A stretch of 64,000 nt of DNA from Lumbricus rubellus (Eukaryota > Annelida > Clitellata > Crassiclitellata > Lumbricidae). Made by a program: the position numbers and the translations under genes. The notes beneath the pieces are model-generated. The model saw only the letters and a program-made list of their open reading frames with translations. It did no database searches and was not told the origin of the DNA. Each line of letters begins with the position of its first letter. The stretch's first letter is position 1. Below, piece by piece: positions 41,196 through 52,100 of the stretch. The stretch spans positions 34,152,580-34,216,579 of the forward strand of contig OX243816.1 in NCBI GenBank assembly GCA_945859605.1. Reading direction: 5' to 3'.

Positions 41196-41586
41196 GCGAC
41201 ACTAAAGTTAAGTGTATTTAGTTGATATAGTCTCAACCCATAATAGAAATTCTTGTAAACATGACAACGTCCGTGATCGTAACTGCTAATTGATTCGATC
41301 GATCCATCGGATATTATCAGACATTCGTAATAACGTTCATGCAAAATGGTATAAACCTAATCGGGTACGTTATTATTGTTTGCAAAGCAATCTTACTGCA
41401 ACCGATGCGGTCGTCGTTTTCACACTTGCGGGTTGCCAAGTCCGACACGCTAAATGGAATCGTCGTGTTATCAGAGGAGGATCTGTCTCAGTCGCCGAGA
41501 CAGAGGCAGCCGCCCCACCCTACCCCACCCTTCCCCCACCAACAGCATTAATCGCCTTCTGCCTAGAATTTGATTGCGATTCCCAT

Positions 41587-42610
41587 AAAAGACGAAGGTG
41601 GAGGAGGGAGGAGGAGGAGGAGAGGGGAGAGGAGGCGGAAAAGGGGGAGGACGAGGAGGAGGAAGCGGAGGAGGCGGAGGCAGAGGAGGAAGAAGAGATG
41701 GAGGAGGCGGAGATGAAGAAAGAGGGAGAGGAGGAGGAGCAGAGGGATGAGGAGATGGAGGTGGAGAAGAATTAAGCAGAGGAGAAGACGAGTAAGGAAG
41801 AGAATTATAAGGCGTACATGAGAAGAAGACGAATCTGAAGAAGGTGAAGGTTGAGAAGCAAGACGAGGAGAAGGAAAAGGAGGAGGAGAAGGAAAAGAAG
41901 GAGGAGAAGGAGGAGAAGGAAGAAAAGTAAAAGAAGAGGGGAAAGAAAGCAACAGTAGCAAAGGAAGAGGGGCGACAGAAGAGAAAGAAGGAAAAGGAGG
42001 AGAGAGAACGAGAGAAGATGGAAGAAAACGATGAGGAGTAGTAGGACATGCATGGAGGAGCAAGAATAGGAGCAGGGAACAAGAGAAGTCGAGGAGCAAG
42101 ATATGGAGTAGTAGCAAAGGAAGGAGGAAAAGAAAGAAGAGGAAGAGAGGGAGGAGGAGGAGAAAGAGGACGCGGAAGAACTGGAGAAGGCGACGGAAAT
42201 GTGAGGGTATAAAAAAGGAAGATGATTGACACGAGAAAATTTGAGAATGGTAATAGGATGATGAATAAAAGAAGAGGAAAGAAAGATGAGGAGCCAAAGG
42301 ACAATGGGGGCGAGGGATGGTGGAAGAAGAAAGAAGGGGAGAGATGTATACTACACACTGCATGGAAGAGAAAGAAATAGATTATAGAATATAGAGATGG
42401 AGGAGGAGTTAAGTATATCAATGAAGGGACGGTTAAAGAAATCAAAGGATCGCTGACAAATGGGGGATGGGAGAAAAAGAGAAAGAAGGAGAGATGGAGA
42501 AGGAAGAGGAGGAGGCAGAAAGGGCAGGAGGAGACTTGGAGGAGGAAGAATGGCGGAGCAGTGAGAAGATGGAAGGACGGAAAGAAGGACGAGTATGACG
42601 GTGTATAGAG
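41587..42610. repeat. 1-kb polypurine (GGA/GAA) tract
   Basis: The + strand is overwhelmingly A and G, with GAGGAGGA, GAAGGAGGAG and AGAAGA blocks. Pyrimidine interruptions are sparse and increase near 42200-42450. The complementary Ser/Pro/Phe/Leu ORFs (to 324 codons) are artefacts. Confidence 0.9.
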
Positions 42611-42788
42611 GACAAAGAGACAAACTAGGAAGATATGATATTATATATTTATGTAAGTCTTGTTAGAGCAAGTGAAACAGTTCTTAGTCATCCAGCCGAA
42701 ATCTCAGGAAAAAATACCCTTTTCCCCGTCCAAAAATTGATGACCTTTTTAGTCATTTATTCGCCAGTGTATGTATGCATGCAGTGTC

Positions 42789-42905
42789 TTCGTGAAGTGT
42801 TCATGCCCTACACTCAACAATTGGAGGGGACAAATGCATGGGCTGTCCTCCCAACACTTTCTTTGAGGGAACCGTCCCCTCTGTCCCCCTAAGTCTACGC
42901 CCATG
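42789..42905. repeat. Dispersed repeat ending CCGCCCATG-type, copy A
   Basis: 'GGACAAATGCATGGGC', 'AACCGTCCCC' and 'CCCCCTAAGTCTACGCCCATG' occur in the same order at 58904-58999. The two copies lie in unrelated contexts, so this is an interspersed element, probably the end of a DNA transposon. Confidence 0.7.
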
Positions 42906-44394
42906 ACGAATGGCAGATAAGGAATATAGGGAATATAGGGACACAATGTCATGCTACGCGAATAGTAGGCAAATAGGCAGAATGTTAGATAGACGAATAC
43001 TATAGGCGGAATATAAATTTATAAATATGCGGAATGCGATGAATAGTTGGACGACTGCATGATATATGACGAATATTGCATGGGCGATAAAATAAGAGGA
43101 ATAGTAGGGCGAATAGCAGGCCATGGTAGGAGGCGAATGAGAGGGAGAATATAAGATGAATGAGGGAATAGATGCAGAAAGTGTGTGGAGAAGAACGGGA
43201 GCATACAGATGGAGAATTCAGAGGTATAGAAGGAAAGGGACAGGAAGATGAAGAGGAATAGGAGGAGAAGGAAGAGGAGCAGGAGCAGGAGCAGGAGGAA
43301 AAGAGGAGGAGAGGGCGAGGAGGCGGCGAGAGGACGAGGATGAGCAGGAGGTAGGAGGAAGGAGCGGGAGAGGCGTGGGCTGCATAAATGGATGTATGGA
43401 TGGAGGATTAGGGCAAGATTAATTATCTGATTTCGACGATTCAGCGTTTTGTGTTTGCCTTCCGAGTTACGATTCTGCGCCGCGCTCCTACAGTCCCTGT
43501 CACTCTCTCTCTTAGTCCCCGTCCCTCCCTCTCCTATTCCTCGTCCCTCCCACTCCTAGTTCCCGACGATCCCTCTAATGGTCTCAGTCCATCCCTCTCC
43601 TAGTCCCTGTCCCTCCCTCTTAGTCCCCGTCCCTCTCTTCCTCTCATAGTCCCCGTCCATCCCTTATTTAAAATATTTCCTCCCTTGGAATAATTCACAT
43701 TGCTTTCGTTCCACTATATTCTATCTCTTGTAATTAGGCCTAGATTCAACTTAAGTCTTAGGCTTTTACTTGGTATAATCTTCGTTCTACAACTTCTACT
43801 CTTCGTCCATAATTTCTCCTAAATAATATAGCATTAGTGGCTATTAGAATAATTATTGTTGCTGTATTTTATTGCATTAGAATGATTAGATCTATATGCA
43901 TAATTGCATATAGGCCTACATGTACCGTAGCACCATATTCCATCACATTGGAAAAATATATTCACGTCACAGGCCATTGCATATGATATTACTACATCTC
44001 GTTAATATAATATTTTTACATCTCGTTAATACGTTACAGTGTTTTAAGTTGTATTTCAAGTTTATATAGCGCTACCTTGCTTAGAGCTCAGTCAGCTGAC
44101 CCCCGCCTGTAGCTTTGCCATCCCAACGAAGCGTAGGATACCTGGCCGGGGTGGTTGATCAGCGGCGCCCTGGGGTAGGGACCGATTAGCCATGCTGCAG
44201 TGGGGTGACTGGGGTCGGTTGGTCGGTGGGGCGGTGGGGCGGGCGGCAGTCGTCGGCGGAGGTCGAGTGAAAGCGATACCTGTTTACGGAGCCTCTCCGA
44301 CCGATCGACCGACCGACGACGAGGCGCCGAGACTCAACTTGAGACGGGCCACCGCCGCCGGCCAAGAACGACGCCGTACGCTCCCGGTATACGT
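42906..44394. other. Intergenic with purine tract and CCCTCTCCTAGTCC repeats
   Basis: 43240-43370 is AGGAGGAG-type purine sequence. 43490-43665 is a degenerate minisatellite of TCCCTCTCCTAGTCCCCG. 44080-44390 is GC-rich. No exon was supported. Confidence 0.5.
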
Positions 44395-44600
44395 CCCTCT
44401 GACCGTCCCTCCGACCGTCCCTCCGACCATCCCTCCGGCCGTCCCTCCGACCGTCCCTCCGACCGTCCCTACGACCGTCCCTCCGACCGTCCCTCCGACC
44501 GTCCCTCCGACCGTCCTCCGACCGTCCTCCGACCGTCCCTCAGACCGTCCCTCCGACCGTCCCTCCGACCGTCCCTCCAACCGTCCCTTTGTACGGCCGA
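44395..44600. repeat. 12-bp minisatellite (GACCGTCCCTCC)
   Basis: About sixteen tandem copies, with two shortened CTCC variants near 44515-44530. The Pro/Thr/Val and Arg/Gly ORFs through it are repeat artefacts. Confidence 0.92.
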
Positions 44601-45739
44601 CCGTCCGTCTGCCTGTTCGTCCTTCTGTCTGTCTGTCTATCTTTCCTTTGGTTTGTCTGTCCGACTGTCGCCACACCTGCAGTATAACATCCTCTTTCCA
44701 CCTATTTTTCGGTCCTTCCTTCGTTATGTCACTCCACCCTTCCATCCACCCAACTCCGAACATACATACATAGCCTACATAATGTCCAAAATGCCTCACG
44801 GTCACGTGATCTACATGTTTTTTAAAAGTTCATAATCGATGCATCGATGCCCCTACTAAATCACCCTTCCTTCTCCCCCTACCCCCGTAATAGTAGACTC
44901 ATTCAAAATTCGTCGACATTGTTAAGTCTAACACCAATCAGTCATTCAGAGGGTCGGACGTTGATTTAGATCTATGCATTTGCTGCAGGTGTGCAGTGAA
45001 GATTTTACTGCGCATGGGATCTTATCAGACAGAGTGTAATAGGGGATTGAACATCTCGTGAGATATATATACTGACAATTCTCGCACTGCAATTTATTCA
45101 TTTTCTTATATATAGCCTGCTTAACAGTCTTGCAAGACATGTAAATCTCTACATGAATAAACATGTGCAAGTTGATTTTTATGTTTAGCTATAAGCCTAT
45201 AAGCGATGTCAACGCTAAACATTATAATTATTCACTTTTCTCTGACTAACACATGAAATATTATTCGCGTGCATGGGTTAGGCCTACATCTCGCATGTCC
45301 AAACAGTTCGCATATAATTTCGCATGAATTAATTATAATTATTATTCAGTTAATTTTGATGAGTGCGGTGCATAATAAATGTCCACCGGATGTTTGAATC
45401 AGTTTACTGAGTCGGAGACTCGGGGTTGAGCCAAGTTGAACTCTGGATTTATAGGAGGCGCTCAACCGGCTTAAGAGCTTGGCTTTAGTCCATATCAGTG
45501 CTTACTGCACAACAGTCTATGCCGAATGGACTGTATTGTACACCAGGCATTGAACTACTTGTGTAGGCCTACATGTATGTTTATTGAGTTTATATAGGCC
45601 TATATTGGCTTACTTCTGTAATGTTAATATTAATATTCTATGGACTAATATTATTATTTGATCGCAGCAAGAATAGGAAAACAGACCGCCACGTTGACAG
45701 TTTGTCTCCCTGCATTTCTCTGAGTCGGCATGCGTGCTT
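44601..45739. other. Intergenic, no gene seen
   Basis: CTGTCTGT-type sequence trails the minisatellite to about 44660. The rest is unique AT-rich sequence with several TAGGCCTA palindromes. Confidence 0.45.
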
Positions 45740-46070
45740 AATTGTGAGTAGATGAAGAACGTTGAAGAGAAGAAGGAGATGTTGACAAAGAAGGAGGAGA
45801 TAAAAGAGGAAGAAGAGGATGAAGAAGGAGACGAAAAAGAAGAAGATAAAGAAGAATGATTAAGAAAAGAAGAAGAAGAAGAATTAATGCAGAGAAGAAG
45901 AAGAAGAAGAAAAAGATGATGATGAATGAAGAAAAGAAGATGATAAATGTAGTGTAGAGAAGAAGAAGAACAAAAAGAAGAAGAACAACAACAATAAGAA
46001 GAAGAAGAAAACGAAGAAGAAAAAGAAGAAGATGCAAGTAGTGCAAAGAATGCAGAGGAGTAGAAGACGT
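45740..46070. repeat. GAA/AGAAGA polypurine tract
   Basis: AGAAGAAGA units with GATGAT interruptions. The Leu/Phe-rich - strand ORFs are artefacts. Confidence 0.9.
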
Positions 46071-46439
46071 TTGAAAGTTGAGCACACTATAATCATGCAG
46101 TAAACCATCGGATATGACGAGACTGTTACAGAGACATCATTTCCAACAAACTGAAGCGACATTAAGATCTTTAAGCGCCATCGGCAGATCCTTTTGCAAT
46201 TTGGACATCCAGACGATTTATACCATATTATCAGTACAATTTTAAACTATAGCGCCAGTCCTAAGTCTGGATAAAGTAGGTGGGCGTCGTTGCTTGTCTC
46301 CTCTGTGGCAAAGTGTCTGTCGCTATAAACAGTATAGATTATATAGCTGTAATTAATTCGTTGTCAACATTAAAAGATACATTACACGATGTTGAATACA
46401 TTACGATTTCATTTCGAGGTTTGGCGTCTCTTTGTTTTC

Positions 46440-47100
46440 GCTGCGCGCCGCTAGAGGGACATAGCGGAAGTCGGCTGCACTATGGGTACTTTCGACTGCA
46501 CTCGGAACACTGGTTCCCTGCGGACGTAGACACAGCGGAATGCAGGACGAAGAAGCATTGCTCATCATCATCGTTATATAGCGCAGTCACTTCTACGCAC
46601 TGCTTCGCTTTCGCCTCCTATTCCTCCCTGTCCCTCTCGCTCTGTCCCTCCATCTCTGTCTGTATCTGTCTGTATGTCTGTTTGTATGTCTGTCTCTGGG
46701 TCTTTCTTCTCCCTCCTTCTCCATCGATCGACGAAAGTCATTTCATTTCTTTGGTCGGCGAGATCTCGTCTAGATAAGGCGAGATCTCGTCGGTCGGCGC
46801 GCGCGGACCGCAGAGACCGCTCCATCCCACGACGGATCGAAGCCTGCCAGATAGTTACCATGGCAACGCCGATAGTTGCCATGGCGAACGCCGGGAATAC
46901 GCGTGTCGGTCTGCTATATGGTCGGACGCCGGACTCGACGAGGGGGAGTGGTGGACGGAGGAACGGCGGCGCCTGCTGGGACCCGGATGATGATGATGAT
47001 CGCCCCCTCTCTCTCGGACGTCCGCGCAAGCAGGACACGTCATTTCTGGATTCTTCTTCGCAAGGCAACAATAGTTTCCGGTGTCATGGCGTCCAATTAT
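46440..47100. promoter_or_regulatory. CpG-rich block with X-box-like palindromes
   Basis: A repeat-poor, CpG-rich island in otherwise AT-rich intergenic DNA. It contains CCGCTAGAGGGAC (46448-46460, CTCF-like) and two copies of GGCGAGATCTCGTC (46757-46770 and 46778-46791) with AGATAAG between them. It also contains GTTACCATGGCAAC (46854-46867) and GTTGCCATGGCGAAC (46875-46889). A promoter or distal enhancer is plausible, but the target gene cannot be told. ORFs on both strands show no domain. Confidence 0.4.
46854..46889. promoter_or_regulatory. Tandem RFX X-box-like sites
   Basis: GTTACCATGGCAAC is a perfect 14 bp palindrome matching the RFX X-box consensus GTNRCC(N)RGYAAC. A second, slightly degenerate site starts 21 bp later, two helical turns away. 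RFX factors control ciliary genes in animals. Confidence 0.5.
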
Positions 47101-48629
47101 TGCATCGTGATTCGAAAAAGTACAGGCCTTAAATTTGGATAGAACTTCTTCAGGCGAAAATGAATTTATTTAGAGTTCCAGACCATAAAAGCAGGACCCC
47201 ATAAAGCCTCAGAGGTTTTTACAGGAATTTTTAAATTGCACAACCCTGCTTTCTATTAACATCATCGGAGGTAAATTATTCTCAATAGGAGGACAGAGAC
47301 CTTTTTCTACTATTTTTAAACTACACCAAAGTGCTTCCACAACTGGACAAATCCATTTAGAAATGCACATTTTGTATGCAATTAATTGCACGCTAAAAAG
47401 CCATGCTACAGGTCTAAATAATTGACCGTGCACGCTCGACACGGTGAGTCAAAGAATGTCCCTATATATATATATACAACTCAACATTATATACTTATAA
47501 ATGACCATGTACCTGCATGAGCTCTGCTGTCCCATCTCTACCTCAGATCGGCTGATCAGCAGCTAGAGCTCTTGGTCCTCAATCGCGGACTGCTGTTAAT
47601 GTAGCTCGCTCCTTCTCAGTGCATGCTGGACCTGCAATCCATGGACTCTCTATTGCATTCCGCCTTGTGCCTAGAGGTCACACCACTAGCCTATATGTTT
47701 CTTTCTCGCTGAAAAACTGCCTTATTTAGCCATTGTTGGACTGGGAGCGCTTCTGAGTAGATTACCTTGATGGCGCGCTATAGATAGACGGTGTATGAGT
47801 CGTGCTGGATTAAAATTTGACCTCGTTTGAAATATTGGGTATTTTATCTTCATCAACATCCAACAAGGACCAACAGCTTATAGCGATTCTGAGCACAGGG
47901 CTCAAGAGACTGAGTTACTGTGTATACAAGTGTATACAATTAACCTGAAATACCTGATTCATCCCGCCTATTGTTTGTGGCCACTTAATATCTATAGTCC
48001 TGCATTAAATATAGCTTACCCGGTATACATGTAGACTAAAAGATTTGGAGTGGCATTCAAATAGAGTTCACATGCAGCGATCGAATTATACAATGTCCTA
48101 AACTAAAACGTTCCAAACTCTATTGCTAATGCAACTGTCCGTCCGTCTGTCCATCTGTCTGTCTGACTGTCTATTTGTCTGGCTGCATATCTGTCTGTCT
48201 TTTTAGTTATCAATATCGCTATCTCTCTCATTACCAGACTTTCTTTTGAACTGTGTTATTCTTTCGTTGCATTTTCATGTTAAGGGCTATCTTTTTCAAA
48301 GGGTCTCTTGCACATGCGTTTTCAATGGGTAAAAGCCCCTTAGGGTGGTAGTTTTCAACCAGTATACCCGATCCAATTTCCAAATACTAATCGCGCTCTC
48401 CTTATTCGCTAAGGCGCTATAGGAAATTAACCCACAAGGCCTTGGCTCAAATTTACCAAATCGAAGCTTACAAAGCTCGATTTAACTAAACTTTGATTTG
48501 ACCTCTAACCTCATAGTCTGACATTGTTGATGGCGATTATGATCATTAACATCATTTTTCGACCGAGATAGAAATCATCCATCAGGATCTTAGAACTATA
48601 TCCGAGCAGTTTCTTTTGCTCTGGAGTCA
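47101..48629. other. Intergenic with a SINE tail fragment
   Basis: 'GGGAGCGCTTCTGAGTAG' then 'CCTTGATGGCGCGCTATAGA' at about 47741-47785 is a SINE tail. The rest is unique AT-rich sequence without recognised genes. Confidence 0.45.
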
Positions 48630-48746
48630 ACGACATCACCATCATCATCGTCATCATCATCATCATCATCGTCGTCGTCGTCATCATCATCATCAACATC
48701 GTCGTCATCGTCATCACCACCGTCATCATCATCGTCATCACCACCG

Positions 48747-48813
<67 letters not shown>

Positions 48814-48815
48814 TA
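48630..48815. repeat. CAT/GTC trinucleotide microsatellite
   Basis: CATCATCGTC mixed units become a pure ATC run (48750-48815). It lies about 190 bp downstream of the carboxypeptidase 1 stop, possibly within its 3' UTR. Confidence 0.93.
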
Positions 48816-48898
48816 TGCTATGGCATGGCGAAGCAACAACAAAAAATGGTCAGTTGCAACAAATTTCTATTAATTTGGCCAACAGTGTTTAAGTGTGT

Positions 48899-49005
48899 AC
48901 ATGTTAATCTTCATCCTGTCTCTTTCTCGGCCGAACAGTTGCAGGAGAAGGGAAACGATGATGGCCCCTCGGTCCAGGTGGCCCCGGGCCCTCTGGGGCG
49001 ACCGG
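48899..49005 (-). pseudogene. Decayed C-terminal tail of carboxypeptidase 1
   Basis: Immediately after the TAA at 49006-49008, the - strand still matches the coding tail of the tandem paralogue (63629-63735). Shared features include CGGTCGCC, AGAGGGCCCGGGGCCAC, GGCCATCATCGTTTCCC, CTGTTCGGCCGA and the paralogue's own stop context GAAGATTAACA. A deletion of about 5 nt just upstream shifted the frame and created the TAA, so these roughly 35 codons are no longer translated. Confidence 0.8.
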
Positions 49006-49193
49006 TTACTGCTTACCCTGCTGCCGAATGGCGATGGCATCACACATGGCGACCAGACCGTTCCAGACTTCGACGAAGGAGGAATGGATGATGGAGGTAT
49101 CGACGACGAGGTCGTCGCGAAGTTCCAGCACGTAGCTGTACTTCACCTTCGCAACGTCCTTGATGTAGTCCACATAGGTCAGGGGATTTGCAC
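49006..49193 (-). CDS. Carboxypeptidase 1 exon 11 (catalytic Glu)
   Basis: The acceptor CATACAG precedes GTGCAAAT. The exon has two bases plus 62 codons including TAA. It encodes TYVDYIKDVAKVKYSYVLEL with the Glu270 equivalent, then the C-terminal helix FVEVWNGLVAMCDAI. It ends early relative to the paralogue. Confidence 0.93.
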
Positions 49194-52100
49194 CTGTATG
49201 GCAAATAAGAGCATGATTAACTCATGTGACATATGTCGTGTTCTTTTTGGTTATTAACTTTTTACCATTTCTTTTATTTATTTATTTATTTATTATTTGC
49301 TCAGAAGATTAGATTTTAATTTCAAATGTAATGCGGCTTTGTAATATTACTCAGGCCTGTATTAACTATGACCCAAATAAAGCTTATGACGATTTCATGA
49401 CTATTTATAAAGAGCTATATGATAGAGTTTTTCCGATTTCTGTCAGTAGAGGGCGGAAGGTCACTTTAAAAAACCCGTGGATGTCTCAAGGTCTTCTAAA
49501 ATCCTGTAAAACTAAAAATTCGTTATACTTAAAATATATAAAAAATCCAAATGAAACTAATAGAAAGAAGTTTATCACATTCCGAAACAAATTCAAATCT
49601 ATTAGAAAAAGAGCTGAAATAAATTATTATGCCGAAGAATTTTGTAAATGTAGTAATAACCTAAAGAAAACCTGGAATGTTATTCGCTCAGCTATTGGAT
49701 TAACAAATAATGAATCGGTAATCAATTCCTTAAATTCTGACGGGGTTAAGATTGAGGATCCTGAAGAAATAGCCAATAAATTTAATAGCTACTTCACAGA
49801 AATTGCCCAAAATTTGGCAAAAAATATTCCTGATCCGCTCTCTCCACTTGAGAGTTATTTAAGCCCTCCTATTACCAACTCTTTCGGACTTGAAGATACA
49901 ACTTCAGAGGAAATAATTAAACTGAACCAAACCATTCGTTTATCCCATAGTAAAGGTATTGATGATATTGATCCTTTTGTTGCATCCCCCTCCATTAATA
50001 TTATTGCTCAACCACTATCTGAAATTGTCAATTGTTCCTTTAACACCGGTATTTTTCCTAGTGCTTTAAAAATTGCTAAAGTCGTACCTATTTTCAAAAG
50101 AGGTGAGAGGAGTGACGTAGCTAATTATAGACCAATCTCTGTACTTCCATATTTTGCTAAGATATTTGAAAAACTAATGTATAAAAGACTGAGTAGCTTT
50201 CTTGAAAAATCTAGCATTTTATACCCATCTCAACATGGATTCCAGGCTGGTCACTCCCCCTCATTGCCTTTACTAAGTATTCAGGACAAAATATCTGAAG
50301 CAATTGAAAATAATGAATTTTCCCTTGGAGTGTTCTTTGACTTGGCCAAGGCTTTTGACACGGTGAGCCATGATATTTTACTTAAAAAACTGAATAATTA
50401 TGGTATAAGAGGAGTCCAACATAAATGGTTTGCTAGTTACCTTGAAAATCGCTCACAAGTTGTTTACTGCAATGGTGCCTATTCAATGATGCGTTCTGTT
50501 CTGTTTGGCGTTCCACAAGGATCGAACCTTGGACCTTTATTATTTCTTCTTTTCATTAATGACCTTCCTAACGCATCCCCACTTATGTACTTCATCCTCT
50601 TTGCAGATGACACTAATATCTTTTATTCCCACAGCTCCCTTACCAGCCTTTATCAAATAGTGAATGGCCAACTTTCTCAAATTGCTAATTGGTTTCGTGC
50701 CAACAAACTATCATTAAACCTTGATAAAACTAATTACATTCTATTTAGGTCCCATAGAAAAATTTCTTTCACCAACGAAAATAATTTGTACATTGATGGC
50801 CATTCCATTAAACAAGAAATATCAACTAAATTCTTAGGTGTTGTGTTAGACCAGCATTTGTCTTGGAAAGATCATATTAAAGCTATCTCTTCTAAAATTG
50901 CCAAGAATATCGGTATTATAAAACGAGCTTCCTCCTTGTTACCTCCCCATGTTAGGCTAACCCTTTATTATACACTCATCTACCCATATCTTACCTACTG
51001 CAATATAATATGGGCTTCAACTTATAAATCCAATTTACAAAGGCTAACAATTCTACAGAAACGTGTTATTCGTTATGTGGCTAATGTTCCATACAATTCT
51101 CATACTCATCAGCTATTTCTGGAATTTAAATTACTAAAGATTGAACAAATTAGGACGGTTCAGATAGGTGAATTTATGTTTCGATATGAGCACAACTTGT
51201 TACCAGTAGCGTATAGACAAATGTTCTTCCGTGCCTCTGATTTTCATTCCTATTCCACAAGAAGTGCAAATTTGTATAGACAACCATTTGCTCATACTAA
51301 CACTCGTTTATTTTCGATCAGATATACTGGTGCTAATATTTGGAACAGTATCCCCTCAGCTATAAGTCAATTACATGGTCTTCATATCTTCAAGAAACGC
51401 CTACGTTGTTATATTATCAATCGAACTGCTTGAATTATTGTGTTGAATTGGGTGTGTTAGTTAAGTGTTAGTTAAGTGTTAGTTAAGTGTTAGTTAAGTG
51501 TTAGTTAAGTTGTGTTATCTATCCTCTATTAATAAGTTTCTGTCCTGATTATATTTCTATTTCTGCAATCGTTTAAACCGGCTGTCATGTCCTGTATATT
51601 ATGCCTTGCAATTCAATGATTACTGGGTGGCCCAATTAGCGGGATTTCCATCCCTTCCGGGTCTCCCCTTGATACCACTAAATATGTACAATTCCCTGTT
51701 CACTGCCTTGATTGTTATTTTTGGTGCGTATTCAGGAAATAAACTGATTTGATTTGATTTGATTTGATTTGATTTGGTGATGTTTAATCTTTCGGCCTTA
51801 TTGTGGCCTATGTTGTGACTTCACGTAGGCTATCCATCATGGTATGTGGTTGAAGTAGTTCGTGTTTTTATAGTTTCCTCCATTGTGATGTCACGTTAGA
51901 AGAGTTTTCATGATAAAAGTTTAAATTATATCGGATCCTATTGGCTTAAAGAACACTGTTGAATGGTCATCTAATGCCGTTACTGGCTATTGACTTGTGT
52001 CATTTATTTATTGAATTAGGCCTACTATTACTATTGAATAAGCATTTAATGTCTTTTTGATTATTAACTGACCATTAATGTACTTGCTATTGAATAGTAA

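Larger units (their letters stand above)
49310..51777 (+). mobile_element. 5'-truncated non-LTR retrotransposon (CR1/L2-like group)
   Basis: The element lies in carboxypeptidase intron 10, antisense to the gene. The left edge is near 49310, because the intron sequence before it (to about 49290) still matches the corresponding intron of the tandem paralogue (63930-64000). It contains a reverse-transcriptase ORF, a 3' UTR with an 11 bp tandem repeat, and a (TTGAT)n 3' terminus at about 51745-51777. A short tandem repeat instead of poly-A is typical of CR1/L2-like elements. The apurinic endonuclease region is missing, as expected for 5' truncation during target-primed insertion. Confidence 0.88.

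Noticed and set aside
41471..42445. 324-codon Ser/Pro/Phe/Leu-rich - strand ORF
   Set aside because: Complement of the polypurine tract; composition explains the lack of stops.
44192..44773. 193-codon + strand and 173-codon - strand ORFs with PTVPPTV or GGTVGGTV repeats
   Set aside because: Generated by the 12-bp GACCGTCCCTCC minisatellite, with no conserved domain.
46574..47132. Overlapping ORFs on both strands in the CpG-rich block
   Set aside because: Overlap on both strands with low-complexity edges and no domain; likely incidental to GC content.
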